This document shows positions 1 through 7,299 of a stretch of DNA of 64,000 nucleotides, piece after piece. The stretch comes from Nocardioides bizhenqiangii. Its GTDB lineage: Bacteria; Actinomycetota; Actinomycetes; Propionibacteriales; Nocardioidaceae. The notes below the pieces were generated by a model. It made no database searches and was not told the DNA's origin. It saw nothing but the letters and a program-made list of their open reading frames with translations. Position numbers and translations under genes: made by a program. Each line of letters opens with the position of its first letter. Within the stretch, counting starts at the first letter, position 1. Location: positions 3,533,501-3,597,500 of the forward strand of contig NZ_CP141059.1 in the NCBI RefSeq assembly GCF_034661235.1, read 5' to 3'.

Positions 1-403
1 CGAGTCGCGGTGAGAACACCGCGTCGCCGTCGGCGACCCGCTGGATCGCGCTGACCAGCTCGGGGCCGGTGATGGTCTTGGTGACGTAGCCGCGCGCACC
101 GCCGCGGATGGTGCCGATGACGTCCTCGGCCGCGTCGCTGACGGACAGGGCGAGGAAGCGCGGCGCGGTGTCGACCGGCTGGGTGGCGAGCTTGCGGATC
201 ACCTCGACCCCGCCGCCCCCGGGCAGGTGCACGTCGAGGAGCACCACGTCGGGACGGGTCGCCAGGATGGTGGCGACCGCCGTGTCGACGTCCTCGCCCT
301 CGCCGACGATCTCGACGACGCCGGCGCCGGTGGCCTCGAGCTCGGCGGTCACGCCGCGCCGGAACATGGCGTGGTCGTCGACCACCACGACCTTGACCGT
401 CAT
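1..403 (-). CDS. NarL/LuxR-type response regulator, C-terminus beyond window edge
   Basis: Reading leftward from an ATG at 403 gives 134 residues of a receiver domain: acidic pair D9-D10 after a hydrophobic strand, phosphoacceptor D57 in LLDVHLPGGGG, and the conserved Lys near residue 112 in GYVTKTITG. The DNA-binding HTH domain expected of this family lies off the left edge, so family assignment rests on the receiver and on the partner kinase. The start is 1 base beyond the stop of the PspC-bearing histidine kinase at 405-1691, so the pair is co-transcribed and the kinase is the likely phosphodonor. Together with the divergent PspC/LiaF-like protein at 1836 this resembles a LiaFSR-type envelope-stress circuit (inference). 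Confidence 0.9.
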   Translation of the reverse strand, partial: MTVKVVVVDDHAMFRRGVTAELEATGAGVVEIVGEGEDVDTAVATILATRPDVVLLDVHLPGGGGVEVIRKLATQPVDTAPRFLALSVSDAAEDVIGTIRGGARGYVTKTITGPELVSAIQRVADGDAVFSPRL

Positions 404-404
404 G

Positions 405-1691
405 TCATTCCCCCTCGTGTTCGCGTCCGAGGTGCAGCCGCACCTCGGTGCCCTCGCCCGGCGCCGACCGGATCTCCGCGGTGCCGCCGTGGCGGTGCAT
501 GCGATCGATGATGCTGCGTCGTACGCCGAGCCGGTCCTCCGGGGTCGCGTCCGGGTCGAACCCGGCGCCGCGGTCTCGCACGAAGACGTCGACCGCTGCC
601 GGAGTGATCTCGGCGTAGATGTCGACCCGCGGCACGCCCGCGTGCTTGGCCGCGTTGGTCGTCGCCTCGCGCGCCGCCGCCACGATCGGCCGCATCGACT
701 CGTCGAGGTCGCAGTCACCCACGGCGACGACGTCGACCGTGAGGTTCCAGGCGTCCTCGACCTCACCAGCCATCGCCCGCAGCCCGCTCGCGACGGTGCG
801 CTCGTCGATGGACTCCGTCGAAAACAGCCAGGCCCGTAGGTCGCGCTCCTGAGCGCGGGCGAGCCGCGCGGCGTCCGGTGGGTTCTTCTGGATCAGGGCG
901 AGGGTCTGGAGGACCGAGTCGTGCAGGTGGGCCGCGACGTCCGCCCGCTCCTGGGTGCGGACCCGCTCCTCCCGCTCGTCGCTGAGCTCGGCGGCGAGGC
1001 GGTAGATCCAGGGCCCGACCACGATCGCGAGGCCGACGAGCACCAGCAGCACCGCCAGGGTCACGTCGCGGGCGAGCGACAGCGAGCCACCGCGCAGGCT
1101 GAACAGCAGGATCGCGACGATGATGAGCCCGACACCGGCAGCGAGCCGGGCGTACGACGCCCAGCCTCCGTCGCCGAGCACGATCCGCACCGGGTCGATC
1201 CGGCCCCGCGCATCCACCCAGCGCTCGCGCTGCGCCTCGTCGGCCTGTCGCCAGAGCAGGGCCACGCCGACGATCGCGATGGCCAGCGGCCAGATCCAGC
1301 CACCGGCACCGAGCACGCCCTGGAGCACGAAGACCGCGCCGATCGCCAGGGCACCGAGCACGATCACCGGGCCGACGTCGAACAGGCGGCGGGCGGGACC
1401 GGGACGGCGGCCGCCGCGCGTTGCGCTCGCGAGGCCCGGCGCGAGCGCTCCGGTCGGCGGGCCGGCGGGCAGCATCGCCCAGAGGATCGCGTACCCCGCG
1501 ATGCCGACGCCGCCGAGGACCGCGGCCACCACGAAGCCGACCCGCACGATCAGCGGGCTGAGGCCGAGGTGCTGGGCGAGCCCCGCCGCGACACCGCCGA
1601 GCACCGGCTCGCGCAGGTCGCGGTAGGCGCGCCGGACGTCCCGCCGGGACTCAGTCCCCGCGGCGTCCAACGCGCCCACCGATCCCGTCAT
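405..1691 (-). CDS. PspC-domain sensor histidine kinase
   Basis: 428 residues. An N-terminal PspC domain (about 27-77, with LGGVAAGLAQHLGLSPLIVR) is followed by more hydrophobic helices (about 107-147, 181-200, 209-232), then a HisKA_3 dimerisation helix with AAHLHDSVLQTL, phospho-His H257, and an HATPase_c domain (N box TNAAKHA at about 345-351, G1 box DRGAGFD at 373-379). This is the NarX/LiaS-like architecture used by actinobacterial kinases with a fused PspC sensor. It should autophosphorylate in response to membrane stress and pass phosphate to the regulator at 1-403, whose start lies just past its stop. The 144-base gap to the divergent gene at 1836 should hold both promoters. Confidence 0.93.
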   Translation of the reverse strand: MTGSVGALDAAGTESRRDVRRAYRDLREPVLGGVAAGLAQHLGLSPLIVRVGFVVAAVLGGVGIAGYAILWAMLPAGPPTGALAPGLASATRGGRRPGPARRLFDVGPVIVLGALAIGAVFVLQGVLGAGGWIWPLAIAIVGVALLWRQADEAQRERWVDARGRIDPVRIVLGDGGWASYARLAAGVGLIIVAILLFSLRGGSLSLARDVTLAVLLVLVGLAIVVGPWIYRLAAELSDEREERVRTQERADVAAHLHDSVLQTLALIQKNPPDAARLARAQERDLRAWLFSTESIDERTVASGLRAMAGEVEDAWNLTVDVVAVGDCDLDESMRPIVAAAREATTNAAKHAGVPRVDIYAEITPAAVDVFVRDRGAGFDPDATPEDRLGVRRSIIDRMHRHGGTAEIRSAPGEGTEVRLHLGREHEGE

Positions 1692-1835
1692 GATGCATCA
1701 ATGGTCACACAGCGGAGTCGTCTGGAGCAGCGGGAACAACCCTGACCTCACCCCGAGAACTCCGAGCCTGCGGTACGACAAGATCAGGGCACTCCCCGAT
1801 GGTGCGCGAGCGCCTCACAGCCCAGTCTGGATGAC

Positions 1836-3047
1836 ATGACGAGCACACCTCCCGAGGCGCCGACCGGCTCGACCGAGCCGCCGCAGCCCGGGCCGACCGA
1901 GCCCTCCGGCCCCCGCGTGACCCGCGAGGAGGCCAAGGACCTCGGACGCATCCGCCGCAGCCTCACCGACCGCAAGATCGCCGGCGTCGCCGGCGGCGTC
2001 GCCCGCCACTTCGACATCGACCCGCTGCTGGTGCGGGTCGGCTTCGTGCTGCTGGCGTTCTTCGGCGGCGGCGGCATCCTGGCGTACGCCGCCGGCTGGC
2101 TGCTGATCCCCGAGGAGGGCAGCGACGAGGGTGTGATCAAGACCGACCACCGCACCCGCACCGTCCTCCTCGCCGTCGTCGGGGCCATCGCCGCGCTCTC
2201 GCTGCTCGGCGACTCGTTCGGCGGGTGGGAGTTCCCCTGGCCGCTGGCGATCATCGGCCTGGTCGTCGCGGCGATCGCGGCCGCGACCCGGCCGAAGCCC
2301 CACCCCGGCCCGCTTCCCAGCCACGGCTGGATCCCCCCGGGCACGCCCGGCGCGGTGCCGGGCGCGCAGACGGGCTACGGCCCGTCGTACACCGGCTACC
2401 AGCCGGGTCCCAAGCCGCAACCCGTCGAGCCGCGGCGCCGCGGGCCGCTGTTGTTCGGTTTCGCGATGGCTCTGGCTCTGGTCGCCCTTATCGGCGTCGC
2501 CACCGCCGACCTGGCCGGCTGGGACGCACCGGTCTCGGCGTATCCGGCCGCCGTCCTCGGCACGTGCGGCGTGATGCTGCTCGTCGGCGCGTTCTACGGC
2601 CGCGCCGGAGGCATCACCTTCGTCGGGTTGATCGCCGCGCTGGCAACGCTGGTCGCGACCGTCGTCGGCGACGTGTCCGGCCAGTTCGCCGGCCAGATCG
2701 ACGCGAAGCCAACGTCCGCCGCGGCCGTGGACGACCGCTACGAGCTGACCATCGGCGAGGTCACCCTCGACCTCACCGAGGTCGAAGACCTCGAGGCGCT
2801 CGACGGACGCACGATCGAGGCGGACGCACGGATCGGACACATCGTGGTCGTGGTGCCCGCTGACGGCCTCGACGTCGTCGTCGAGAGCGATATCCGGGGC
2901 GCAGGCGAGAGCGTGATCTTCGGCGACCGTACCGACGGCTCCGCCGAGGGCGACCTCGATGGAGGCACCGACGACGAGCCCCAGGTCACCCTCGACCTGG
3001 ACGTGCTGCTCGGGCAGATCGAGGTCGAGACGAAGGAGGTGGCGTGA
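1836..3047 (+). CDS. PspC domain membrane protein with LiaF-like C-terminal domain
   Basis: 403 residues. After a Pro/Thr-rich cytoplasmic leader (1-30) comes a PspC domain (about 36-95; DRKIAGVAGGVARHFDIDP, then a glycine-rich membrane helix ending in GWLLIPEE). Three to five further membrane helices follow to about residue 290. The C-terminal third (about 300-395) is a soluble beta-rich segment with ELTIGEVTLDLTEVEDLEAL and a repeated I/V-x-V-x-V pattern, typical of DUF4097/LiaF-like adhesin folds. It lies divergent to the PspC kinase/regulator pair and is probably a modulator or output of it. It heads a four-gene overlapping operon (to 4757). PspC and LiaF-like domains are recognised by sequence; the regulatory role is inferred. 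Confidence 0.85.
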   Translation: MTSTPPEAPTGSTEPPQPGPTEPSGPRVTREEAKDLGRIRRSLTDRKIAGVAGGVARHFDIDPLLVRVGFVLLAFFGGGGILAYAAGWLLIPEEGSDEGVIKTDHRTRTVLLAVVGAIAALSLLGDSFGGWEFPWPLAIIGLVVAAIAAATRPKPHPGPLPSHGWIPPGTPGAVPGAQTGYGPSYTGYQPGPKPQPVEPRRRGPLLFGFAMALALVALIGVATADLAGWDAPVSAYPAAVLGTCGVMLLVGAFYGRAGGITFVGLIAALATLVATVVGDVSGQFAGQIDAKPTSAAAVDDRYELTIGEVTLDLTEVEDLEALDGRTIEADARIGHIVVVVPADGLDVVVESDIRGAGESVIFGDRTDGSAEGDLDGGTDDEPQVTLDLDVLLGQIEVETKEVA

Positions 3048-3319
3048 TGACCGAGCAGGAGATCCCCGTGGAGGAGCGCTCCACAACTGCCGAGCCGGCC
3101 ACCGGGTGGCACCCGGTCAACGTCGGTCACCTGGTGATGGGCACCGCGTTCGTCGGGCTGTTCGTGGTGTGGGCGCTGGTCGACATGGATGCGGTCGACC
3201 TTGCCGACACCGGCTGGCTGCTGCCGCTCCCCTGGCTGGTGGCCGGCGTGGTCGGCCTGGTCGCCACCGTGCTCCGCAACGTCGGCCGGCGACCCGGCAA
3301 GATGTCCGGGTGGATCTGA
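3047..3319 (+). CDS. small two-helix membrane protein
   Basis: 90 residues from the ATG at 3047, preceded by a strong AAGGAGG at 3033-3039 with 7-base spacing. A GTG at 3044 is in frame but leaves only 4 bases to the SD. The ATG shares one base with the TGA of the upstream PspC gene, so translation is coupled. Two hydrophobic helices (about residues 28-45 and 55-76) are followed by a basic tail RNVGRRPGK. No named family recognised. Its place inside the PspC operon suggests a membrane-stress accessory role, but that is only contextual. Confidence 0.8.
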   Translation: MTEQEIPVEERSTTAEPATGWHPVNVGHLVMGTAFVGLFVVWALVDMDAVDLADTGWLLPLPWLVAGVVGLVATVLRNVGRRPGKMSGWI

Positions 3320-3852
3320 TCTCGCTCCCCGGCCTGAACTCCCTCCCCGCCACCGACCATCCCGAGCTGCTCGCCCCACGGGTCGCCACCGCGCTGGCCG
3401 ACTGGGCCGCAGCGGCCGGGGTGGCGGTCGTCGAGATCGATCCGGACCTCGCCGACACGGCGGCCATGAGCGCGGCGTACGACCTGCCGCTGAGCGCCGG
3501 CGTCAATTGCGTGCTGGTGGCCGGCAAGCGGGAGGGTGAGGAGCGGATCGCCGCCTGCCTGGTCCGCGCCGACACCCGCGCCGACGTCAACCACACCGTC
3601 AAGCGGCTGATCGACGTGCGCAAGCCGTCGTTCCTGCCGATGGAGCGGGCGGTCGCCGAGTCCCAGATGGAGTACGGCGGCATCACGCCCGTCGGACTTC
3701 CGGACAGCTGGCGGCTGCTGCTCGACACCCGGGTCCTCGACGTCGACGTGGCCGTGATCGGCTCGGGCGTCCGCCGCTCGAAGCTGCTGCTCCCGGGGCG
3801 ACTGCTCGGCGAGCTGCCGGGCGCCGAGGTGGTCGAGGGACTGGCCGGCTGA
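3310..3852 (+). CDS. YbaK/aminoacyl-tRNA deacylase family protein
   Basis: About 180 residues from the GTG at 3310, which overlaps the end of the upstream gene by 10 bases; the true start could be a few codons later because no good SD is visible. The sequence has the YbaK/ProX editing-domain pattern: an N-terminal helix, CVLVAGKREGEERIAACLV, the Lys-Arg region TVKRLIDVRKPSFLP, then the MEYGGITPVGLP loop and the terminal VAVIGSGVRRSKLLLPGR strand. Family members hydrolyse mischarged tRNA (Cys/Ala-tRNA-Pro). Free-standing versions are common in actinobacteria; the substrate here is unknown. Confidence 0.85.
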   Translation: MDLISLPGLNSLPATDHPELLAPRVATALADWAAAAGVAVVEIDPDLADTAAMSAAYDLPLSAGVNCVLVAGKREGEERIAACLVRADTRADVNHTVKRLIDVRKPSFLPMERAVAESQMEYGGITPVGLPDSWRLLLDTRVLDVDVAVIGSGVRRSKLLLPGRLLGELPGAEVVEGLAG

Positions 3853-4757
3853 TGCGCCGCCTGCTCGCGACGGCTGTCGCCGTGCTCCTCCTGGCAGGGT
3901 GCAGCGAGTCGGGCAACGAGCCGGAGGCAGGGGCGGGCTCGCCCACGACGCCGAGCACGACCACGACGTCGAGCGAGCCCGCTGAGACCGGCCCGGTCGT
4001 GAGGTGCCCGCGCGGCACCCAGGAGATCGACCCGGCGCTGCCGGACCAGGTGCCGGAGGGCGCGACGTCGGTCCGGCTGTGCGACGGCGGCGCCGACAAG
4101 GTGACGCCACCGGTGGACGCGCTGACGAGTGATGTGGAGTCGGTGGTCACCGCGGTCAACGAGCAGCCCTTGGAGAGGAGGGGTTGCGTCGAGCTGCGGA
4201 TCCCCGAGTACCAGCTGGCCTTCGGCTATCCGGAAGGCACGCGGTTCGTCGTCGCCGGGAGGTTCACTGCGTGCGCCGAGCTCCTCGTCGGCAGCGCGCG
4301 GCGCGCCAAGGCGGGTCCGCCGCTGCGGACGTTCGTCGCGAGTCTCGGTGCACAACGGGCGACGGCCACCCCGCCAGAGCCGATGGACCCCGCAGCGCTC
4401 GACTGTGCCCAGCCTCGCGAGCTGTGGACGTGGCCGCTCGCAGACCCGAGGGAGCTGGCGGTCGCCGCGCTCTGCGTCGGTGATCCGCAGCACCCGGGGC
4501 GGGCCCGCATGGTGCCGATCCCGCCCGACGACCTGGAGACCCTGACCGCCAGCATGGCCACGGACACGGTCGAGACCAGCGGCATGTTCTGCTCGGCCGC
4601 TCGGCCACGCTACTGGATCGTCGGCGCCAACGCCTGGGGCGACCCGGTGACGATGGACTACGGCTGCATCGGGCTGACCCTCTCAGGGGAGCTCGACTGG
4701 ACACCCCGCGGGCCGGCGCGGGAGATCCTCCGAGATCGGCTTGAAACTGGCCGCTGA
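3852..4757 (+). CDS. lipoprotein with domain shared with the SigE-linked membrane protein
   Basis: 301 residues. The N-terminus is a lipoprotein signal with lipobox LLAGC (Cys17), then a Ser/Thr/Pro linker to about residue 45. Start ATG shares one base with the TGA of the YbaK-like gene. Residues about 50-165 (VVRCP..., VPEGATSVRLC, QLAFGYPEGTRFVVAGRF, LLVGSARRAK) match position by position the extracytoplasmic part of the putative anti-sigma protein at 5816-6469. The remaining C-terminal half (about 170-301) has four more cysteines and no family I recognise. Probably anchored on the outer face of the membrane. Function unknown; the shared domain suggests it senses or binds the same ligand as the sigma-linked protein. 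Confidence 0.82.
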   Translation: MRRLLATAVAVLLLAGCSESGNEPEAGAGSPTTPSTTTTSSEPAETGPVVRCPRGTQEIDPALPDQVPEGATSVRLCDGGADKVTPPVDALTSDVESVVTAVNEQPLERRGCVELRIPEYQLAFGYPEGTRFVVAGRFTACAELLVGSARRAKAGPPLRTFVASLGAQRATATPPEPMDPAALDCAQPRELWTWPLADPRELAVAALCVGDPQHPGRARMVPIPPDDLETLTASMATDTVETSGMFCSAARPRYWIVGANAWGDPVTMDYGCIGLTLSGELDWTPRGPAREILRDRLETGR

Positions 4758-4786
4758 CCTGGGCTTTTACCTGCGTCACGGCGACC

Positions 4787-4792
4787 TACAAT
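4787..4792 (+). promoter_or_regulatory. -10 element of a leaderless promoter
   Basis: TACAAT, six bases, then the GTG at 4799. This TAnnnT-N6-start geometry recurs across the window and places transcription start on the start codon. It supports the GTG start of the gene at 4799, which has no usable ribosome-binding site. Confidence 0.6.
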
Positions 4793-4798
4793 GGAGAT

Positions 4799-5191
4799 GT
4801 GACGAGTCATGCAGCGTCACCTGAGCCCGAGGGGCTCGATGCGCTGTTCGAGAGCTCTCCCGACCTCGACGTCCACACGTCGGCCGCCGCGGAGACCGGG
4901 TTCCTGCTCGGGCTCGTCGCGATCACCGCGGCGCCCTTCTCGGTGATGCACTCCGTCGCGCTGGGGTCCGGTCTGCTCGGCACCGTTCTCGCGTTCCGCG
5001 GAGTCGTGGCGACGAGCAGCGCGAACGTCGCCGGCCGAGCGTTGGCGCCCTTCGGCCTGGCCCTGGCCGGCGTCGCGCTGCTCCTGGTCTCCGTCCGCTA
5101 CCTCGGCATCGACACCGCCTTCGGCGACGAGCTGCTGCCGACTCTTCGGGGATGGCTCGAGGATCTCAACTCGCGTGTCAACCGGCCCTGA
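4799..5191 (+). CDS. small membrane protein of unknown function
   Basis: 130 residues. A 30-residue acidic cytoplasmic leader is followed by three hydrophobic helices (about 32-48, 50-68, 80-100) and a short amphipathic tail. Pattern resembles DUF4190-like small actinobacterial membrane proteins (helix, GSGLLGTVLAFRG turn, helix), but I do not assign a family. The GTG start is fixed by the leaderless promoter immediately before it. It sits alone between the lipoprotein operon and the sigma-factor operon. Confidence 0.7.
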   Translation: MTSHAASPEPEGLDALFESSPDLDVHTSAAAETGFLLGLVAITAAPFSVMHSVALGSGLLGTVLAFRGVVATSSANVAGRALAPFGLALAGVALLLVSVRYLGIDTAFGDELLPTLRGWLEDLNSRVNRP

Positions 5192-5273
5192 ACGACCGCG
5201 GGCCAGGCGCGGCCGCCCGGAGCATGACAACCTTCTGGGCACCCTCGCCGCTTCTGGTGGTGAGAGGAGCGGC

Positions 5274-5819
5274 ATGGACGGGAGCATGGTGAGCGAACAG
5301 GCAGCAGCGCCGACCGAGACGGACGGCGCCTCGTTCGAGGCGTTCGTGGCCGCCCGCGGCGACGCGCTGTGGCGGTCCGCGTGGTTGCTGACCAGCGACC
5401 GCCAGCTCGCCGAGGACCTCGTGCAGACCGCGCTCGCCAAGAGCTGGCGCGCCTGGTCCCGGGTGGGCCCGGACAGCTTCGAGGCCTACGTGCGGCGGGT
5501 GCTGTTCACGACGTACGTCTCCTGGTGGCGCCGCAAGTGGCGCGGAGAACGCCCCACCGCCGACCTTCCGGAGACGTCCACCCCCACGGTCGACACGGAC
5601 GCCCGCAACGACCTGGTGGCGGCGCTCGCCACGCTGCCGCGTGGGCAGAAGGCGGTCGTGGTGCTGCGCTACTTCGAGGACCTCACCGAGCAGCAGACCG
5701 CCGACGTGCTCGGCATCAGCACGGGCACCGTCAAGAGCCAGTGCTCACGCGCGCTCACGTCCCTGCGCTCCTCTCCCCACCTGCAGCAAGAGGACGGCAC
5801 CGATGGAGGGCAACCATGA
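5274..5819 (+). CDS. SigE-family (ECF-type) RNA polymerase sigma factor
   Basis: 181 residues from ATG 5274, chosen because AGGAG at 5265-5269 lies 4 bases before it; the later in-frame ATG at 5286 has almost no spacing. Region sigma-2 spans about residues 20-85 (FVAARGDALWRSAWLLTSD, AEDLVQTALAKSWRAW), region sigma-4 about 115-165 (ALATLPRGQKAVVVLRYFED, EQQTADVLGISTGTVKSQCS HTH). This is the short SigE-family group abundant in actinobacteria. The stop overlaps the start of the membrane protein at 5816 (ATGA), which is the expected place for its anti-sigma factor. Likely stress-responsive; target promoters cannot be read from the window. Confidence 0.93.
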   Translation: MDGSMVSEQAAAPTETDGASFEAFVAARGDALWRSAWLLTSDRQLAEDLVQTALAKSWRAWSRVGPDSFEAYVRRVLFTTYVSWWRRKWRGERPTADLPETSTPTVDTDARNDLVAALATLPRGQKAVVVLRYFEDLTEQQTADVLGISTGTVKSQCSRALTSLRSSPHLQQEDGTDGGQP

Positions 5820-6469
5820 CTGACGAGCAGTGGCTGCGCGAGGGGCTCGCGGACGCCGTACCCCCGCCGCCCACCAACCCCGATCGCGCCCGGGCCGCCG
5901 AGCGGCTCGCGCGCCGGCGACGCCGTACGACGGCGCTGGCGGTCGTGGGTACCGCCGGCGCGGTGGCCGCCGCTGCCGTGCTCACCGCGATGCTGGCGTC
6001 CGGAGGCGACGACCCCCAGCGTGACGACGACGTGGCCGACGACCCGGCTGCCGTCGTCGAGTGCCCGCCGATCAAGGTCCGCGACGGAGTCGCGGAAGGG
6101 TCGGCCGTCGACCAACCCGACCCGGACGCCCCGGATGCCGTGCCCGAGGGCGCGACGTCGGCGAGGCTCTGCCAGGGACCCGGCACCACCTTCCGCGCCC
6201 CTGACGAGCCGCTCGTCGACCAAGCCGACGTCGCCGATCTCGTGCAGACGATCAACGCACTCGAAGAGGCTCCCGAGCCCCAGATGTGCACGATGGACCT
6301 CGGCCCCGGCTTCCGGATCGCGTTCGGCTACGACGACGGGTCCACGTTCGTGGTGACCGGCCAGCTGTACGGCTGCCGGACGCTCGTCGTCGGCAGCGGC
6401 TACCGCGCGGACCCCGAGGCCGCGCAGCGGGCGTACCTCGACCTGCTCGCGGCCAGCGGCTCGAGCTGA
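5816..6469 (+). CDS. putative membrane-anchored anti-sigma protein
   Basis: 217 residues. N-terminal cytoplasmic part of about 37 residues ending in a strongly basic LARRRRRTT, one membrane helix (about 38-61), then an acidic spacer and a C-terminal extracytoplasmic domain (about 80-215). That domain is homologous to residues 50-165 of the lipoprotein at 3852-4757 (shared VV-CP, VPEGATS-RLC, AFGY-G--FVV-G, L-VGS-RA and two aligned cysteines). No zinc-binding HxxxCxxC anti-sigma motif is seen, so the anti-sigma role is inferred only from its 4-base overlap with the SigE-family gene and its topology. Confidence 0.78.
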   Translation: MTDEQWLREGLADAVPPPPTNPDRARAAERLARRRRRTTALAVVGTAGAVAAAAVLTAMLASGGDDPQRDDDVADDPAAVVECPPIKVRDGVAEGSAVDQPDPDAPDAVPEGATSARLCQGPGTTFRAPDEPLVDQADVADLVQTINALEEAPEPQMCTMDLGPGFRIAFGYDDGSTFVVTGQLYGCRTLVVGSGYRADPEAAQRAYLDLLAASGSS

Positions 6470-6507
6470 TCCGCCGGGCGGGACTCGCGTAACGCGCGAC
6501 CGTCTCG

Positions 6508-7206
6508 TCAGTGCGGCTCGCCCAGTCCGGTGATCCGCAGTCCGGAGTGCACCTTGTACTTCCGGTTGATCGAGATGAGGACGGCGGTGAACGGCTCGAG
6601 CTGACGCGCCAGCCGCAGCTTGCCGCCGTCGATCCCGACCCGGCCGGTCACCGACGCGGCGAGCGCCATCGCGACCTGCTTGGCCCCGACCACGTCGCCG
6701 ACCACGATCACGTCCTCGTCGAGGAAGCCCGGCTCCTCCCAGAGGCCGACGGCGGAGACGTTGTGGAACGCGCCGACCACGGTGGCCTCGGGGGCCAGCT
6801 CCTGGGCGGACTCGGCCGCCGACCCCTCGCCGCCGTTGATGACCCGGCCGTGCGCGCCGCGCTTGTCGAACGCGAGCGGGTTGACGCAGGAGATCACGGT
6901 CTTGCCGGCCAGCGGAAGCGAAGCGACCAGCTCGTCGTGCCCGTCGTACGGCACCGCCAGGAGTACGACGTCGCACTGCGCCACGGCGTCCGCGTTGCTC
7001 GCGCCACTGACGGAGCCGACCGGGCCGGCGCCCGTCGTACCGCCGAGGTGGTCGCGGACCTCGGCCGCGATGCCCTCGGCCTTCTCCGCGGCGCGCGACC
7101 CGAGCACGACGTCGTGGCCGCCCCGGGCGAAGCGGTAGCCGAGCCCCTTGCCCTGCGGTCCCGTGCCGCCGATCACTGCCACGCGGTACTTCTCTTCTGA
7201 CGTCAC
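6508..7206 (-). CDS. npdG: NADPH-dependent F420 reductase
   Basis: 232 residues. N-terminal Rossmann fold with AVIGGTGPQGKGLGYRFA and a following LGSR that fits NADP 2'-phosphate binding; VVLLAVPYDG and VISCVNPLAFD are typical of F420:NADPH oxidoreductase (Fno/NpdG), and the C-terminus carries the KLRLARQLEPFTAVLISINR segment of the F420 site. It exchanges hydride between F420H2 and NADPH in the cytoplasm. Start GTG 7206 has GAGGAG 4-9 bases upstream. Divergent from an F420-dependent oxidoreductase across a 93-base region with a palindromic operator, so supply of reduced F420 and its user are probably co-controlled. Confidence 0.93.
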   Translation of the reverse strand: MTSEEKYRVAVIGGTGPQGKGLGYRFARGGHDVVLGSRAAEKAEGIAAEVRDHLGGTTGAGPVGSVSGASNADAVAQCDVVLLAVPYDGHDELVASLPLAGKTVISCVNPLAFDKRGAHGRVINGGEGSAAESAQELAPEATVVGAFHNVSAVGLWEEPGFLDEDVIVVGDVVGAKQVAMALAASVTGRVGIDGGKLRLARQLEPFTAVLISINRKYKVHSGLRITGLGEPH

Positions 7207-7242
7207 CTGTACTCCTCGACCTCGTCACAGAAACTCGACACC

Positions 7243-7261
7243 GTGACAGTAATGCTGTCAC
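7243..7261. promoter_or_regulatory. palindromic operator between npdG and the LLM oxidoreductase
   Basis: Perfect inverted repeat GTGACAG-TAATG-CTGTCAC. A further half-site GTCACAG lies at 7224-7230. It is central to the divergent promoter region, so one regulator could control both F420 genes. The regulator is not identifiable here. Confidence 0.6.
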
Positions 7262-7299
7262 AGTTGCCACCGACCGCCACCCGCACCCGAAGGAACCCG

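Noticed and set aside
921..1745. Long open frame antisense to the histidine kinase
   Set aside because: GC-rich shadow frame: composition is Arg/Asp/His/Ala-rich without any fold or motif, and the opposite strand has a complete kinase. The same applies to the many other long antisense frames, for example 1815-3086, 11776-13023 and 33574-35334.
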